This document shows, piece after piece, positions 23,176-32,841 of a stretch of DNA of 38,945 nt. Both the position numbers and the translations under genes were made by a program. Positions within the stretch are counted from its first letter, which is position 1; every line of letters starts with the position of its first letter. The stretch spans positions 1-38,945 of the forward strand of contig JANWZE010000066.1 in the NCBI GenBank assembly GCA_025054955.1, given 5' to 3'. The stretch comes from Blastocatellia bacterium (GTDB lineage Bacteria; Acidobacteriota; Blastocatellia; HR10; J050). Below the pieces are notes generated by a model. That model made no database searches. It saw only the letters and a program-made list of their open reading frames with translations, and had not been told where the DNA came from.

Positions 23176-26100
23176 TTAGAAGATAATCTTCAACGCCATT
23201 TCGATCGTGCGACGGCCGTTATTCAACAGGCTGAACGAACCATCGTTCTCCTGGAAGTTGAAGAAAGTGCGGCCGGCTTGATCCAGCGTGATGTTGTTGG
23301 GAATGCCAAAATTGGGATGATTCAGCGCATTGAACAGATTCAACTGGTACTGAATGCTGACCCGCTCGGTGATGCGCGTGGTTTTGAAGAGGCTGAAGTC
23401 AAACGATTCGATGCGGTCACCTGCGAACGTGTTCCGCCCGATATTGCCAAACGGCGTGCCAAATATGCGCGCGGCGCCTGCGCCGTTGACGATAAAGCGC
23501 ACATCATTGGGCGTGACCGGCGTGAACACGCGCGGCGTGCGGTTCAAATCATTCAACAACCAGAAGCCCGTGGGGCTCTGACGCAGAATGGGCAAGTTGC
23601 CCGTGCCGGTTCCGCAGAAGCCATAAAACACACAGGCATCAACGTCGGTGATGGCGACGCGATCCTTCGGCGCGTTGGGATTGCCGGAGAACGGTCGGAA
23701 GTGCGATTGGCTGCCGAAGAACGACGCCATGAACGTTGAGTCTTCGTAAGGATTACGCGCCGAGTTGGCATGGGTGGGCGTAAACAGCCGTTGGGTTTGC
23801 AGGCGGAGTATGCCGTTGGCTTGCCAACCGCCAAGGATGCGGCCCAGCACACCCCGCTGATCACGCGCGACAGGGATGTCCCACACCCAGTTGAGAGTGA
23901 AGACGTGACGCGCGTCAAAGCCTGAGTTGCCACGCTCGGCACGGGTAATATCGAGCGGGTTCTGCGCGACTGCAACCGAATTGCCGCCATCAAAGGAGAA
24001 GACCTCGCTGGAATTGTCAATGGCATGGCTCCAGGTGTAGGTGATGCCGCTGCTCAATTGATTAGCTAAGCGGGTCTCAAATCGCGTCTGCAAGCCGTGA
24101 TAGATAGACTGCGCGCCATTGATGCGTTCACGCGCTACACCAAACGGGAACAATCGGCCATTGCAGGCCGCTTCGTTATCACGGGTGGCCGGATTGTCCG
24201 TGCAGGTGAGCGGTCGGGCGGTTGGCGGCAGCAGGTTGGCAAAGCCAGGGAAGTTAATCGTAGTGACTGTCCCATCGGCTGTTTCCAATCGCGCCTGCCG
24301 CGAGAATCCGTTGACCAAATTGCCGATGAACGGATTGGCATTGATCGTTTGGAACAACCCGATGCCATGCGTGCCGACATAACGCGCCTCAAACACAAAG
24401 CTGCGTCCAATCTCGCGTTGTAACCGCAACGACCATTGTTCGCCATAGGGCGAGCGGAACTTGGGATTGACCGTGGTGCGAACAAAAAATTCGGGGTTGA
24501 ATGTGTTAAACGCGATGACGCCGGCTTGTATGGCAGCGTTGCGCACGACATCGCCGGTTGGCACATTCGATGGCACGCCGATGCCGGTGACCGTCGTCAA
24601 GAAGACAACCGGAGCCGAGGTTGAGATATTCAGCAGCAAGTTGTAGAACGTGGCGTCATAGGCAATGCCGAAACCACCCGAAATGACCGTCTTGTTTTCG
24701 CCAAAGAGCCAGCGTCCCCACCGCGGCGTGTAAACGAACCCGAGGCGCGGTGCCCAATTGTTGCTATCGGTTTTGATTCTCGGAGTGGTGCGCGCCGACA
24801 GGTCCAGATTTTGTCGCCAAAACGCGCCGCTGGAACTTTCGCGTGCTCTGGTGATGTCATTGAGCAGGTTGATCGGCTGCCCCGTGTTTTCATAGCGCAC
24901 ACCGAGATTCAACGTCAGGTTCTCCCGGATGCGCCAGTCGTCTTGGAAGTAATAGAATTGATCGAACTCGTCGTAGACTAACGTCGCCGGCCCCAGAGCG
25001 ACGGTCAACGAATTGGGATTGTTGGCGCCCAGCCGTGTCCCGTCAGCGAACAGGTAAGCACCGTTGACATTTGGCAAGAATGGGACCTTGTTCTCCAGTT
25101 TTCGAAAATCGAAGCCCGTTTTCATCTGGTGGCGCCCAAACGTCAACACCAAATTGTTGGCGAATTGATATGATTCGACCGTTCGCCCTTGTGGCAGGTT
25201 GGTGGCCGGGCCGACGTTAAGCAGTGCCGAGCCGTTAGCTGCGCGGAAACCAGCCAGATTCAAAAATGTCAATGCCTTGTCAATGTCATCCGGATGAGGA
25301 ATCTGGCCTTTGCCGCCCGTCTTACCGCCGCCGAAGATGACAAACAGCCGCGAGTAATTCACACGAAACTCATTGAAAATGCGACTGGACAATTGCCAGT
25401 TCCAGCCGCCACCGAGTTGTCGCGTTTGCAATGGAACATCACCGGTGAAACCACCGACGCCAACCAGTTGATCCGGCCCCGGACGATCCTGCCAGAAGAA
25501 CCGGCCCCACACACGATGTCTGTCACTGAGCGCTGCATCGCCGCGCAGATTGTACTCATCCCAATTGGTCGCGCGTGGGACGAAGCGTTGGACGGCCGCC
25601 ACCGGCACGGTCGTGTTGCCAACGGTAATCGTTGATTGAGGCACATCCGGTCGGATGGTCGGATTGCCAATCGGCAGCGAAAACGCCGAGTAATCGGCAT
25701 AATACTGCACCGCCGGATTATTCGGAAAGGCTGCCTTCAGTTGCTGGATGCCTTCCGGCGTCGGCGCTAACGAGGTCGTGCGCAAATCTACCGACCCGGG
25801 ATTGCGAATGAACTGCCCTCCAGTGAAAAACCAGACACGGTTTTTCACCACAGGCCCGCCAAAGGAGTAGCTGAACACATTGAACAAATTGGGCAGCGGG
25901 TCTTTCTGAGTTCCCGTCCGCCGTTCGATGTTGGTCAATGAGTCGAACAGTTTTCGGTTACGGTGATACCACGCTGCTGTGCCGTGATATTCATTGGTGC
26001 CGGACTTGGTGACGATGTTGACGACAGCTCCTTGATTCCGTCCATATTCAGCCGAAAAGTTGTTGGTGATAACCTGAAACTCAGCCACAATATCCGGGTT

Positions 26101-26748
26101 CTGCACGAAATAATTCGGCCCGCCGATGGACAGGTCATTGTTGTCAACACCATCAATGGTGAAATTGTTGGCGCGAGCCCGATTGCCGTTGACCGATAAC
26201 GTCACGCCATTGCTGTTGACATTGCCAAAGCCTGGTGTGACACCCGGCACTAATAAGGCAACCCGATCCAGTCCGCCACCTGCTGTGTTGATTGGAATAC
26301 TTGTCAGTTTGCGTGTGTCAAAGGTGGTCGAGATTTGAACATGGTCTTTTTGCACGACGATTTCGCCGCCGCCCTCGATGGTCACTGTTTCTACAACAGC
26401 GCCCGGCTCTAGTTGCAGGTCAACAACGGTTTCATTTCCCGCTGTGACGTTGATGTTGGTATATTCCAATTTCCGAAAGCCGACGGCTTCGACCGTGATT
26501 GCGTATGGGCCAGGCGTGAGGGGCGAAAACCGGTACACGCCCTCGCCGCTGGTCTGGGTCCGGTACTCAATACCTGTTGCCATGCTTTTGCCCGTTACGG
26601 TGGCGCCGGCCACGACCGCTCCATTGGCATCAGTAACAATTCCGCGTATCCCGCCACTGAGCGTTTGAGCGGACACGTGTGGCGTCCAGAGGGCAAAGAA
26701 CACAACACTGATGCTAAAGAGAGACACCACTGATGTGAATCGTTTCAT
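23176..26748 (-). CDS. Oar-like TonB-dependent outer-membrane receptor 2
   Basis: 1190 aa from the ATG at 26748, with GGAGGGAG directly upstream. Same architecture as receptor 1 but clearly diverged: signal peptide (MKRFTSVVSLFSISVVFFALWTPHVSAQ), carboxypeptidase-regulatory domain (GIRGIVTDANGAVVAGATV), plug with NNFTIDGVDNNDLSIGG and NNFSAEYGRNQGAVVNIVTKSG, and a barrel ending in Phe (RTIEMALKIIF). Two cysteine pairs occur near the barrel end (TCTDNP...EAACNGR and ACVFYGFCG), unusual for barrel strands and probably in extracellular loops. The substrate is unknown. The pair probably arose by old duplication and now serves different ligands. Confidence 0.93.
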   Translation of the reverse strand: MKRFTSVVSLFSISVVFFALWTPHVSAQTLSGGIRGIVTDANGAVVAGATVTGKSMATGIEYRTQTSGEGVYRFSPLTPGPYAITVEAVGFRKLEYTNINVTAGNETVVDLQLEPGAVVETVTIEGGGEIVVQKDHVQISTTFDTRKLTSIPINTAGGGLDRVALLVPGVTPGFGNVNSNGVTLSVNGNRARANNFTIDGVDNNDLSIGGPNYFVQNPDIVAEFQVITNNFSAEYGRNQGAVVNIVTKSGTNEYHGTAAWYHRNRKLFDSLTNIERRTGTQKDPLPNLFNVFSYSFGGPVVKNRVWFFTGGQFIRNPGSVDLRTTSLAPTPEGIQQLKAAFPNNPAVQYYADYSAFSLPIGNPTIRPDVPQSTITVGNTTVPVAAVQRFVPRATNWDEYNLRGDAALSDRHRVWGRFFWQDRPGPDQLVGVGGFTGDVPLQTRQLGGGWNWQLSSRIFNEFRVNYSRLFVIFGGGKTGGKGQIPHPDDIDKALTFLNLAGFRAANGSALLNVGPATNLPQGRTVESYQFANNLVLTFGRHQMKTGFDFRKLENKVPFLPNVNGAYLFADGTRLGANNPNSLTVALGPATLVYDEFDQFYYFQDDWRIRENLTLNLGVRYENTGQPINLLNDITRARESSSGAFWRQNLDLSARTTPRIKTDSNNWAPRLGFVYTPRWGRWLFGENKTVISGGFGIAYDATFYNLLLNISTSAPVVFLTTVTGIGVPSNVPTGDVVRNAAIQAGVIAFNTFNPEFFVRTTVNPKFRSPYGEQWSLRLQREIGRSFVFEARYVGTHGIGLFQTINANPFIGNLVNGFSRQARLETADGTVTTINFPGFANLLPPTARPLTCTDNPATRDNEAACNGRLFPFGVARERINGAQSIYHGLQTRFETRLANQLSSGITYTWSHAIDNSSEVFSFDGGNSVAVAQNPLDITRAERGNSGFDARHVFTLNWVWDIPVARDQRGVLGRILGGWQANGILRLQTQRLFTPTHANSARNPYEDSTFMASFFGSQSHFRPFSGNPNAPKDRVAITDVDACVFYGFCGTGTGNLPILRQSPTGFWLLNDLNRTPRVFTPVTPNDVRFIVNGAGAARIFGTPFGNIGRNTFAGDRIESFDFSLFKTTRITERVSIQYQLNLFNALNHPNFGIPNNITLDQAGRTFFNFQENDGSFSLLNNGRRTIEMALKIIF

Positions 26749-27080
26749 ACTCCCTCCGATGATGTTTGGTTTGTTGCTGACTAAGTAAGGCCACCCAAGG
26801 TGACTCACCACGATCCATACCTACCACCTACCACTGAGCTTTTGAGCTTACGCCACCAGTCGCAACACCGCCTATTATTCACACGAGACCGCGCCATGTC
26901 CAGCATTTTGTGACAAGTTTCCTGGTCAAAATCCACACGGCGCAGGTGGTTTCGCGTCCTCGACCAGAAAAGCGTTTCGTCCGCGGACGCCAATCAGCAG
27001 TGGCTTGCTGGCAGCCATGAACCTTGTGCTTCGTTCAACGCACAACCAAAGCGGGGCGCAGGCGTCCCGCCTGTGATCCA

Positions 27081-27128
27081 TTCACATCGTTTCCGGGCGG
27101 CGTTACCGACGGCATGAACAACTCCTGC
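27081..27128 (-). repeat. Dispersed element U, copy 7, minus orientation
   Basis: Read on the minus strand it begins GCAGGAGTTGTTCATG, ends CGGAAACGATGTGAA, and is then followed by the palindromic CACAGGCGGGACGCCTG, the same order as at 4013-4106. The central stem is short (CCG/CGG). Confidence 0.6.
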
Positions 27129-27139
27129 AGAAAAGGCAG

Positions 27140-27184
27140 GCGCAGATTCATTGATGAACAGATTTTCAATCAGTGAATCTGCGC
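27140..27184 (-). terminator. Hairpin downstream of nuoI (possible terminator)
   Basis: GCGCAGATTCA.TGAT.GAA (from 27140) and its near-complement (27165-27184) form a long stem with a small bulge. A second perfect hairpin, CGAGCAACTC/GAGTTGCTCG, stands at 27221-27244. Both lie after the nuoI stop codon on the minus strand, but neither has a clear T-run. Confidence 0.45.
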
Positions 27185-27332
27185 TCGTTTTCCCCGTTTC
27201 TGGGGGGTGACTGGGTGACACGAGCAACTCCGCTGAGTTGCTCGCCAGATGCTTCTGGCTGGCTTCCTTCTCCAGGGCGGCTGCCAACGCTTCATTGTGG
27301 ACTTAGACTCTCTCGGAATGATCTATCCGCGC

Positions 27333-27806
27333 TCAGGGGATCAATCGGATATTTGGCGAAATTTTTCGGTTCGAGGCCAGCAGTTTGTCTTTCGTCAAAA
27401 TCATCTGCTCGCGGCTCTCCCACGCCAGCTCGAAATCGGGTCCCATTGTGATGGCATCCTCCGGGCAGGCTTCTTCGCAATAGCCGCAGAAGATACATTT
27501 GCCGTAGTCAATGTTGTAAACCTTGGCATACCGCGTATCAATGCCGACGCGCTCGGCATAAGGGCGGGGGTCTTCAGCCGCTTCAATGTAAATCGCATCA
27601 GCCGGGCAGGCGATGGCGCACAGATAGCAGCCGACACATTTTTCTTTGCCGTTCTCATCCTGATTTAACACATGCAAGCCGCGGAAGCGGCGCTCGATCG
27701 GAATCGGTTCGTCAGGATACTGAACGGTGTCACGTTTACCGGGAATGTGCCGAGCCGTCATGGCCAGCCCTTGGGCAATTGCTTTAACCACTTCTAACAC
27801 TGCCAT
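27333..27806 (-). CDS. nuoI: NADH-quinone oxidoreductase subunit I
   Basis: 157-aa ferredoxin-like subunit of respiratory complex I carrying two 4Fe-4S clusters. The two cysteine sets are CVGCYLCAIACP and CIFCGYCEEACP, with YAKVYNIDYGK between them and the expected YPDEPIPIERRFRG near the N-terminus. AAGGAGAT lies about 11 nt before the ATG. It should sit on the cytoplasmic arm of the complex, passing electrons towards quinone. No other nuo gene is within the window: the upstream neighbour is a divergent Uma2-like ORF and the downstream one a receptor gene. It is either an isolated subunit gene or a fragment of a scattered nuo set. Confidence 0.95.
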   Translation of the reverse strand: MAVLEVVKAIAQGLAMTARHIPGKRDTVQYPDEPIPIERRFRGLHVLNQDENGKEKCVGCYLCAIACPADAIYIEAAEDPRPYAERVGIDTRYAKVYNIDYGKCIFCGYCEEACPEDAITMGPDFELAWESREQMILTKDKLLASNRKISPNIRLIP

Positions 27807-27917
27807 AAGCTGATGATCTCCTTCGGACGAAAAACGTGAGTCGGCATTCTAGCAGAAGAATCGCCATCGCGCGAGATGTTGTTTGCCGCTTGTTGGCTAT
27901 GGTAAGCTGATGGCGGT

Positions 27918-28388
27918 ATGGCCGTCAAAAAGCAGTTGCTGCGAACAGCTCGCCTGAGTCATCAAGACGAGCTCGCGCTGCCGCAGATTGAAGGATGCCA
28001 TGAGATCAATCAGGTGGAGTTGATCAAGGCGTCGCCGGCGCTAGCGGCGGCTCATCAATGGATAGCCGGGATTCTGATGCTCATCCAAGCCGAGCGAGTA
28101 GAGGCGAGTGCTAATGATATGATCCAAGGCGCGCCGGACCTGGTCGCCGAAATTTCATGGCCGGCCAACACGCGCACCCGCGTTAACGGCAAGCTCAACG
28201 AGGATGCGTCTATCGGCGTGGCTCACTGTTGGGTCATCTGTCCCCAAGCGCTGACGATTGAGCAGGTACGGCTGGGCAAAAAAGCATGGAAGCGCGAGGC
28301 CATGAATCGTCTCCGAGACAAACCGCCGGCTGCGTTCTTGTCGGCCTTCTCTTTCAAGGTTGATGAGCTTTTCGCTAAGACAGCATGA
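27918..28388 (+). pseudogene. Degenerate Uma2-like (DUF820) endonuclease ORF
   Basis: 156 aa. The C-terminal half GAPDLVAEISWPANTRTRVNGKLNED...GVAHCWVICPQALTIEQVRL follows the Uma2 pattern (gaPDLvvEilSPst....K...Y...GV.eYWlvdP). The N-terminal part (HQWIAGILMLI) fits the family start. About 60 residues of the middle are missing, including the usual second PD block, and the conserved ST, Y and EYW positions are changed. There is no internal stop. It is probably a decaying copy of the many Uma2 genes such genomes carry, or a diverged short form. Its stop overlaps the rfaE2 start in ATGATGA, so it may still be translated to couple the next gene. Confidence 0.65.
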
Positions 28389-28867
28389 TGAAAATCCTTG
28401 ACAGGGAAACTTTGTTGGTGGAGCGCCAACGATGCCGCGAGCGGCATCAGCGGGTTGTCTTCACCAACGGCTGTTTTGATTTGATTCATCCTGGTCATGT
28501 GCGTTATTTGCGTCAGGCTCGCGCGTTGGGCGATTGCTTGATCGTGGCTATTAACAGCGATCGGTCGGTGAGGGAGCTGAAGGGGCCAGGCCGCCCGATT
28601 CTCGATCAAGATGAACGTTGCGAGGTGCTGGCGGCGCTCGAATGCGTGGATTACGTGACCGTGTTTGACGAACCAACGCCGCGTGAGCTGATCGCAGCGT
28701 TGCTGCCCGACGTGCTGGTCAAAGGGGGCGACTGGCCGCTTGATCAGATTGTTGGGCGTGCGGAAGTCGAAGCAGCAGGCGGACAGGTCTATTCTCTGCC
28801 GTATGTGCCAGGATACTCCACGTCGAGCATCATCGCTCGAATCCAGCAATTGCCGACAACGGATTGA
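28385..28867 (+). CDS. rfaE2: D-glycero-beta-D-manno-heptose 1-phosphate adenylyltransferase
   Basis: 160-aa nucleotidyltransferase giving ADP-heptose for the LPS inner core. It shows the family start [17 protein letters not shown], with the HxGH nucleotide-binding motif, then [49 protein letters not shown] and the end [11 protein letters not shown]. It corresponds to the C-terminal half of E. coli HldE; the kinase half is not in the window. It starts at ATG 28385 or the adjacent ATG 28388, overlapping the Uma2-like stop. Its TGA overlaps the mfd ATG by one base. Cytoplasmic. It supports a Gram-negative envelope with heptose. Confidence 0.95.
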   Translation: MMKILDRETLLVERQRCRERHQRVVFTNGCFDLIHPGHVRYLRQARALGDCLIVAINSDRSVRELKGPGRPILDQDERCEVLAALECVDYVTVFDEPTPRELIAALLPDVLVKGGDWPLDQIVGRAEVEAAGGQVYSLPYVPGYSTSSIIARIQQLPTTD

Positions 28868-31800
28868 TGAATGAGCAGCGGTCACATCTGGCCATGAGCA
28901 TGACGCCGATCGGTCAGTCTCTGTGCGAGACCGAGCCGTTTAGGAAATTGCTTCAAGCTTTGTCAGCCCATCAAACTGTCTCGGTGAGCGGATTGCTCGC
29001 CGGTGGCGCCAAAGCGTTGGTTGTCGCAACGCTGGCGGCAGCGACACAAAGAACAATCGCCTACGTTTCTCCTGAATCCGAATTGGACTCGTTCGCCGAT
29101 GAAGTTCAATTCTTTTACAACTTGATCGGCGCTCAGTCACCGGCTGCCGAGAACCGACAATCAGCAACGGTCGTCATTCCAACGTTTGATGTTGATCCAT
29201 ATCGCGGTGTATCGCCGCATGCCGGGGTCTTGACATCGCGCGCTTATGCGTTGCATCGGCTGGCTCGGAATGATGCGGCGATGGCCGTGATTCCGCTAAG
29301 GTCGCTTTTAACCCGGACCGTTCCTCCGCAGTTCATCAAACAGCTTGGTTGCGAGCTGATCGTGGGCGGTGAGTTTGACTTCGCCGCCCTGGTTGCTCAC
29401 CTCCGGCGGTTAGGCTATCGGCAGGAGGATGTTGTCACCGAGGTCGGCGAGTTCAGCGTCCGTGGTGGCATCTTGGACATGTTCACACCGGCGCACGAAC
29501 GTCCGTTGCGCGTGGAATTTTTCGGCGATGTGGTGGAGTCCATCCGCGAGTTTGACCCGAGCACGCAACGGTCGGTGGCGCAACTGTCGCGCGCCGTCTT
29601 GGCGCCGATCTCAGAAATTCTGTCCGAGCCGTCCACGTGGTATGCCTGGGCTGAAGCGGCAACGGCGCGGTGGACCGATCCGATCTTCCGTCAAGACCTG
29701 ACAGCCAAATGCGCAGCAGCCGAAGCTGGCCAGGCGTTTCAAGGATGGGAATTTTTAGCGCCGCTGGTTCAGCCGCTCACGAGCACGTTGTTCGATTATT
29801 TGACTGACGCGCTGTTCGTCTATGATGAGCCGATGCTGCTTCAGGCAGAGACAGAAAAGTGGCATGAGCAGATGCAGGCTCTCTATGATGAGGCGGTCGT
29901 GTCCGGCCAACTCGCGTTGGAGCCGGAACAGTTCTTTCTGACGCCGCAAGAGGCATGGTCACGAATCCGCGAACAGCTTTGCATAAGTCTTTCGTCGCTG
30001 GATGCTGACGTTGGACGCCGCAGTAGAGCGTGGGACTACGAAACGTCGCGTCCGCCTTCGCCCGGCGCCGATTGGTCATGGACGGAGGCTGCGCAGGAGA
30101 TCATCATGTCTGCCTCGCCGATGCCTCGACTTCATGGGCAGCTCGCGCGGCTCGTCCAGCAGATTAGGAATGCGCAGCAGGCTGAGATGGCCGTCTGGAT
30201 TGTCGCCCGCTCATCGGGCATGGCCGAGCGGCTCGCGCAGATGCTGCGGGATTATCAGATCGAAGCTGAGGTAGGCTATCCAGGCCGGGAAGCAGGCGTC
30301 GAAGCGTTGGCGGCTTCTGGACTGACTTGCCCACAGGTGCTCGTGGGAAAACTGACCAAAGGGTTTCAGGTGTCGTGGGCTCGCCTGAGCATCTTTTCTG
30401 AGCGTGACATTTTTCAGGAAGATGAATCGGAGGCGGTGGCCGCGCCTGCGCCCGGACGAGCCAAGCTGTCGGTATTTCTTTCGGACCTGCGCGACCTCAA
30501 ACCCGGCGATTACGTCGTTCATGTTGATCATGGCATCGGGCAGTTTCAAGGACTGGTTCAACTGGATCGGCATGATCCACGCGAGTTCCTGTTGTTGCAT
30601 TATGCGGACAGCGCCAAGCTTTATGTGCCGGTTGAGCGGCTCGATCTAGTCCAAAAATACTCCAGCCCCGATACCACGGCGCCGGCGCTGGATCGGCTCG
30701 GCACAGCCGCTTGGCAGCGAACCAAAGCGCGGGCGCGACGCGCCTTGCGCGACATGGCCGATGAGCTGCTGAAGTTGTACGCCGAGCGGCAACTGGTTCA
30801 GGGCATTGCCTTCAGCGCCGACACGCCCTGGCAGCAAGAATTTGAGGACGGTTTCGAGTTTGAACTGACGCCCGATCAGCAAACTGCGCTCGACGAGATC
30901 AAACAAGACATGGAACAGCCGACTCCGATGGATCGGCTGCTATGCGGTGATGTTGGTTTTGGTAAAACAGAAGTCGCCATGCGGGCTGCGTTCAAAGCGG
31001 TCATGGATAATCGGCAAGTCGCCGTGCTCGCGCCAACAACCCTGCTCGCCTCACAACATCTGCGAACCTTTCAACAGCGATTCGCCCCGTTTCCTGTCAA
31101 CATTGAGATGCTTTCGCGACTTCGCTCCCGCAAGGAACAACAACGGATACTCGCGGGCCTGGCTGAAGGTCGCATTGACGTCATCATTGGAACGCATCGG
31201 CTGCTGAGCAAAGACATCGTCTTTCGCGACCTCGGCTTGGTGATCGTTGACGAAGAGCAACGCTTCGGCGTCGCCCACAAAGAGCGACTCAAGCAGTTGC
31301 GCCGCCGCGTGGACGTGTTGACGCTCTCTGCGACGCCGATTCCGCGCACGCTCAGCATGTCGTTGATGGGGCTTAAACCGATGTCGGTGATTGAAACGCC
31401 GCCGCGTGACCGCCTCTCTATTCAAACAATTTTTGCGCCGTTCTCTCAAGCTATCATCAAAACAGCCATCGAGCGGGAATTGGATCGCGACGGACAAATC
31501 TTTTTCATTCACAATCGCGTTGACTCGATTCATGCGATGGCCGAGATGATCCGCCAGCTTGTGCCGCATGCGCGGCTGGGCGTAATCCACGCGCAGATGA
31601 GCGCGCGTCAGTTGGAGCTTACGATGATGAAATTCATCCAGCATGAACTAGATGTGCTTGTCTCCACCACGGTCATTGAGAACGGCATTGATATTCCACG
31701 AGCCAACACGATCATCATCAATCATGCGGACCGATTTGGACTGGCTGAGCTTTACCAACTGCGCGGACGAGTCGGACGATCGAATCGTCGCGCTTATGCC

Positions 31801-32484
31801 TACCTGTTGGTTCAATCAGAGCGCGCGTTGACGCCTATAGCACGTCGCCGGTTGGCCGCCATCAAAGAGTTTTCTGACCTAGGCGCTGGCTTTCGGCTGG
31901 CCGCAATGGACCTGGAATTGCGCGGCGCTGGCAATCTGCTCGGCGCCGAGCAATCGGGTCACCTTCGAGCCGTCGGCTTTGAATTGTATTGTCAGATGCT
32001 GGAGCAGGCCGTGCGCGAGCTGCGCGGCGAACAGATCGAAGAGCCGGTCAATACACAGATTGACCTACAAGTGGATATTCGCATCCCTCAAGAGTATGTG
32101 CCGGAGATGGGACAGCGGCTGCGCCTCTATAAGCATGTGGCTTCGGCAACGGATGAGCGCCGATTGCAGGAACTGGCTGAAGAGATGCTCGATCGCTACG
32201 GCCCATTGCCCGAATCTGTTCAAAACCTGCTCGAATATGCTCGACTGCGACGCCATGCCGTCGCTATGCGAGTGCTCGCCATCAGCAAGCAACGTGGGAT
32301 AGTATACATCAAGTTTGACCCTCAAGCCCGCATCAACATAGAGAACGTGTTTCAATTCGTCCAACAGCATGAAGCCCAGCAGGCGCGCTTCTCGCCGACC
32401 GGTGTGTTGAGTTTCCAGCCGCTGGCCTCCGGCGGACGAGACCTGTTGCTTGAATTGAAAACTTGCTTGATGAACTTCCAGTGA
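28867..32484 (+). CDS. mfd: Transcription-repair coupling factor Mfd
   Basis: 1205 aa, slightly longer than the usual 1150. It removes RNA polymerase stalled at DNA damage and recruits the UvrAB excision system. Order: UvrB-like N-terminal module (about 1-330, PTFDVDPYRGVSPHAGVL, FSVRGGILDMFTP); middle linker; RNA-polymerase-interacting domain (LKPGDYVVHVDHGIGQFQG, about 545); translocase with Walker A GDVGFGKTEVA (Lys700), DEEQ box near Asp795, and GRVGRSNRRAYAYLL; then the C-terminal UvrA-masking domain. The ATG at 28867 overlaps the rfaE2 stop as TGATG, so the two are translationally coupled. A TTG at 28864 is less likely. Confidence 0.97.
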   Translation: MNEQRSHLAMSMTPIGQSLCETEPFRKLLQALSAHQTVSVSGLLAGGAKALVVATLAAATQRTIAYVSPESELDSFADEVQFFYNLIGAQSPAAENRQSATVVIPTFDVDPYRGVSPHAGVLTSRAYALHRLARNDAAMAVIPLRSLLTRTVPPQFIKQLGCELIVGGEFDFAALVAHLRRLGYRQEDVVTEVGEFSVRGGILDMFTPAHERPLRVEFFGDVVESIREFDPSTQRSVAQLSRAVLAPISEILSEPSTWYAWAEAATARWTDPIFRQDLTAKCAAAEAGQAFQGWEFLAPLVQPLTSTLFDYLTDALFVYDEPMLLQAETEKWHEQMQALYDEAVVSGQLALEPEQFFLTPQEAWSRIREQLCISLSSLDADVGRRSRAWDYETSRPPSPGADWSWTEAAQEIIMSASPMPRLHGQLARLVQQIRNAQQAEMAVWIVARSSGMAERLAQMLRDYQIEAEVGYPGREAGVEALAASGLTCPQVLVGKLTKGFQVSWARLSIFSERDIFQEDESEAVAAPAPGRAKLSVFLSDLRDLKPGDYVVHVDHGIGQFQGLVQLDRHDPREFLLLHYADSAKLYVPVERLDLVQKYSSPDTTAPALDRLGTAAWQRTKARARRALRDMADELLKLYAERQLVQGIAFSADTPWQQEFEDGFEFELTPDQQTALDEIKQDMEQPTPMDRLLCGDVGFGKTEVAMRAAFKAVMDNRQVAVLAPTTLLASQHLRTFQQRFAPFPVNIEMLSRLRSRKEQQRILAGLAEGRIDVIIGTHRLLSKDIVFRDLGLVIVDEEQRFGVAHKERLKQLRRRVDVLTLSATPIPRTLSMSLMGLKPMSVIETPPRDRLSIQTIFAPFSQAIIKTAIERELDRDGQIFFIHNRVDSIHAMAEMIRQLVPHARLGVIHAQMSARQLELTMMKFIQHELDVLVSTTVIENGIDIPRANTIIINHADRFGLAELYQLRGRVGRSNRRAYAYLLVQSERALTPIARRRLAAIKEFSDLGAGFRLAAMDLELRGAGNLLGAEQSGHLRAVGFELYCQMLEQAVRELRGEQIEEPVNTQIDLQVDIRIPQEYVPEMGQRLRLYKHVASATDERRLQELAEEMLDRYGPLPESVQNLLEYARLRRHAVAMRVLAISKQRGIVYIKFDPQARINIENVFQFVQQHEAQQARFSPTGVLSFQPLASGGRDLLLELKTCLMNFQ

Positions 32485-32636
32485 ACGGCTTACAATCTCA
32501 CGCCTGTGAATGATGATGCAAGGACTGCTTGTGTGCTCGTCATGTTTCAGAGGGTCAACATGCCACGACAATGTGACATGCGCCAACGAAATCGTGCCTG
32601 GCGATTGGTGTCATTCGTGGCTCACGTTGCAAGGCG

Positions 32637-32672
32637 TTCATGGAGCTTGGCGTCGCTCAGAAACGATGAAAA
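32637..32672 (+). repeat. Dispersed element U, copy 8
   Basis: TTCATG followed by the stem GAGC (32643-32646) with GCTC (32655-32658), then AGAAACGATGAAAA. The stem sequence differs from all other copies but still pairs. Confidence 0.6.
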
Positions 32673-32754
32673 TCTCGCCGCCGATGAACACGGCCGGGCA
32701 CGGATCAGGCGCGTCATCCGTGTGAAACCGTGTGTCCATCCGTGGTGGTGTTCG

Positions 32755-32841
32755 GAGGAGTTGTTCATGTCGTCTGAACGACGCGAGAGAAACGATGAAA
32801 AACGCCACAGGCAGGAATGCCTGTGCCACTTTTTCGGAGGA
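32755..32841 (+). repeat. Dispersed element U, copy 9, with CACAGGC hairpin, at the foldase start
   Basis: Close match to 4020-4106. The central stem is GTCGT (32769-32773) with ACGAC (32778-32782). The last bases CGGAGGA serve as ribosome site for the ATG at 32845. Confidence 0.8.

Larger units (their letters stand above)
26749..27332. other. Gap with repeats and hairpins, no gene seen
   Basis: Holds a minus-strand U element (27081-27128), a palindrome CAGGCG-TCC-CGCCTG (27059-27073) and two further hairpins at 27140-27184 and 27221-27244. Nothing in the six frames looks like a conserved protein. Confidence 0.6.
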
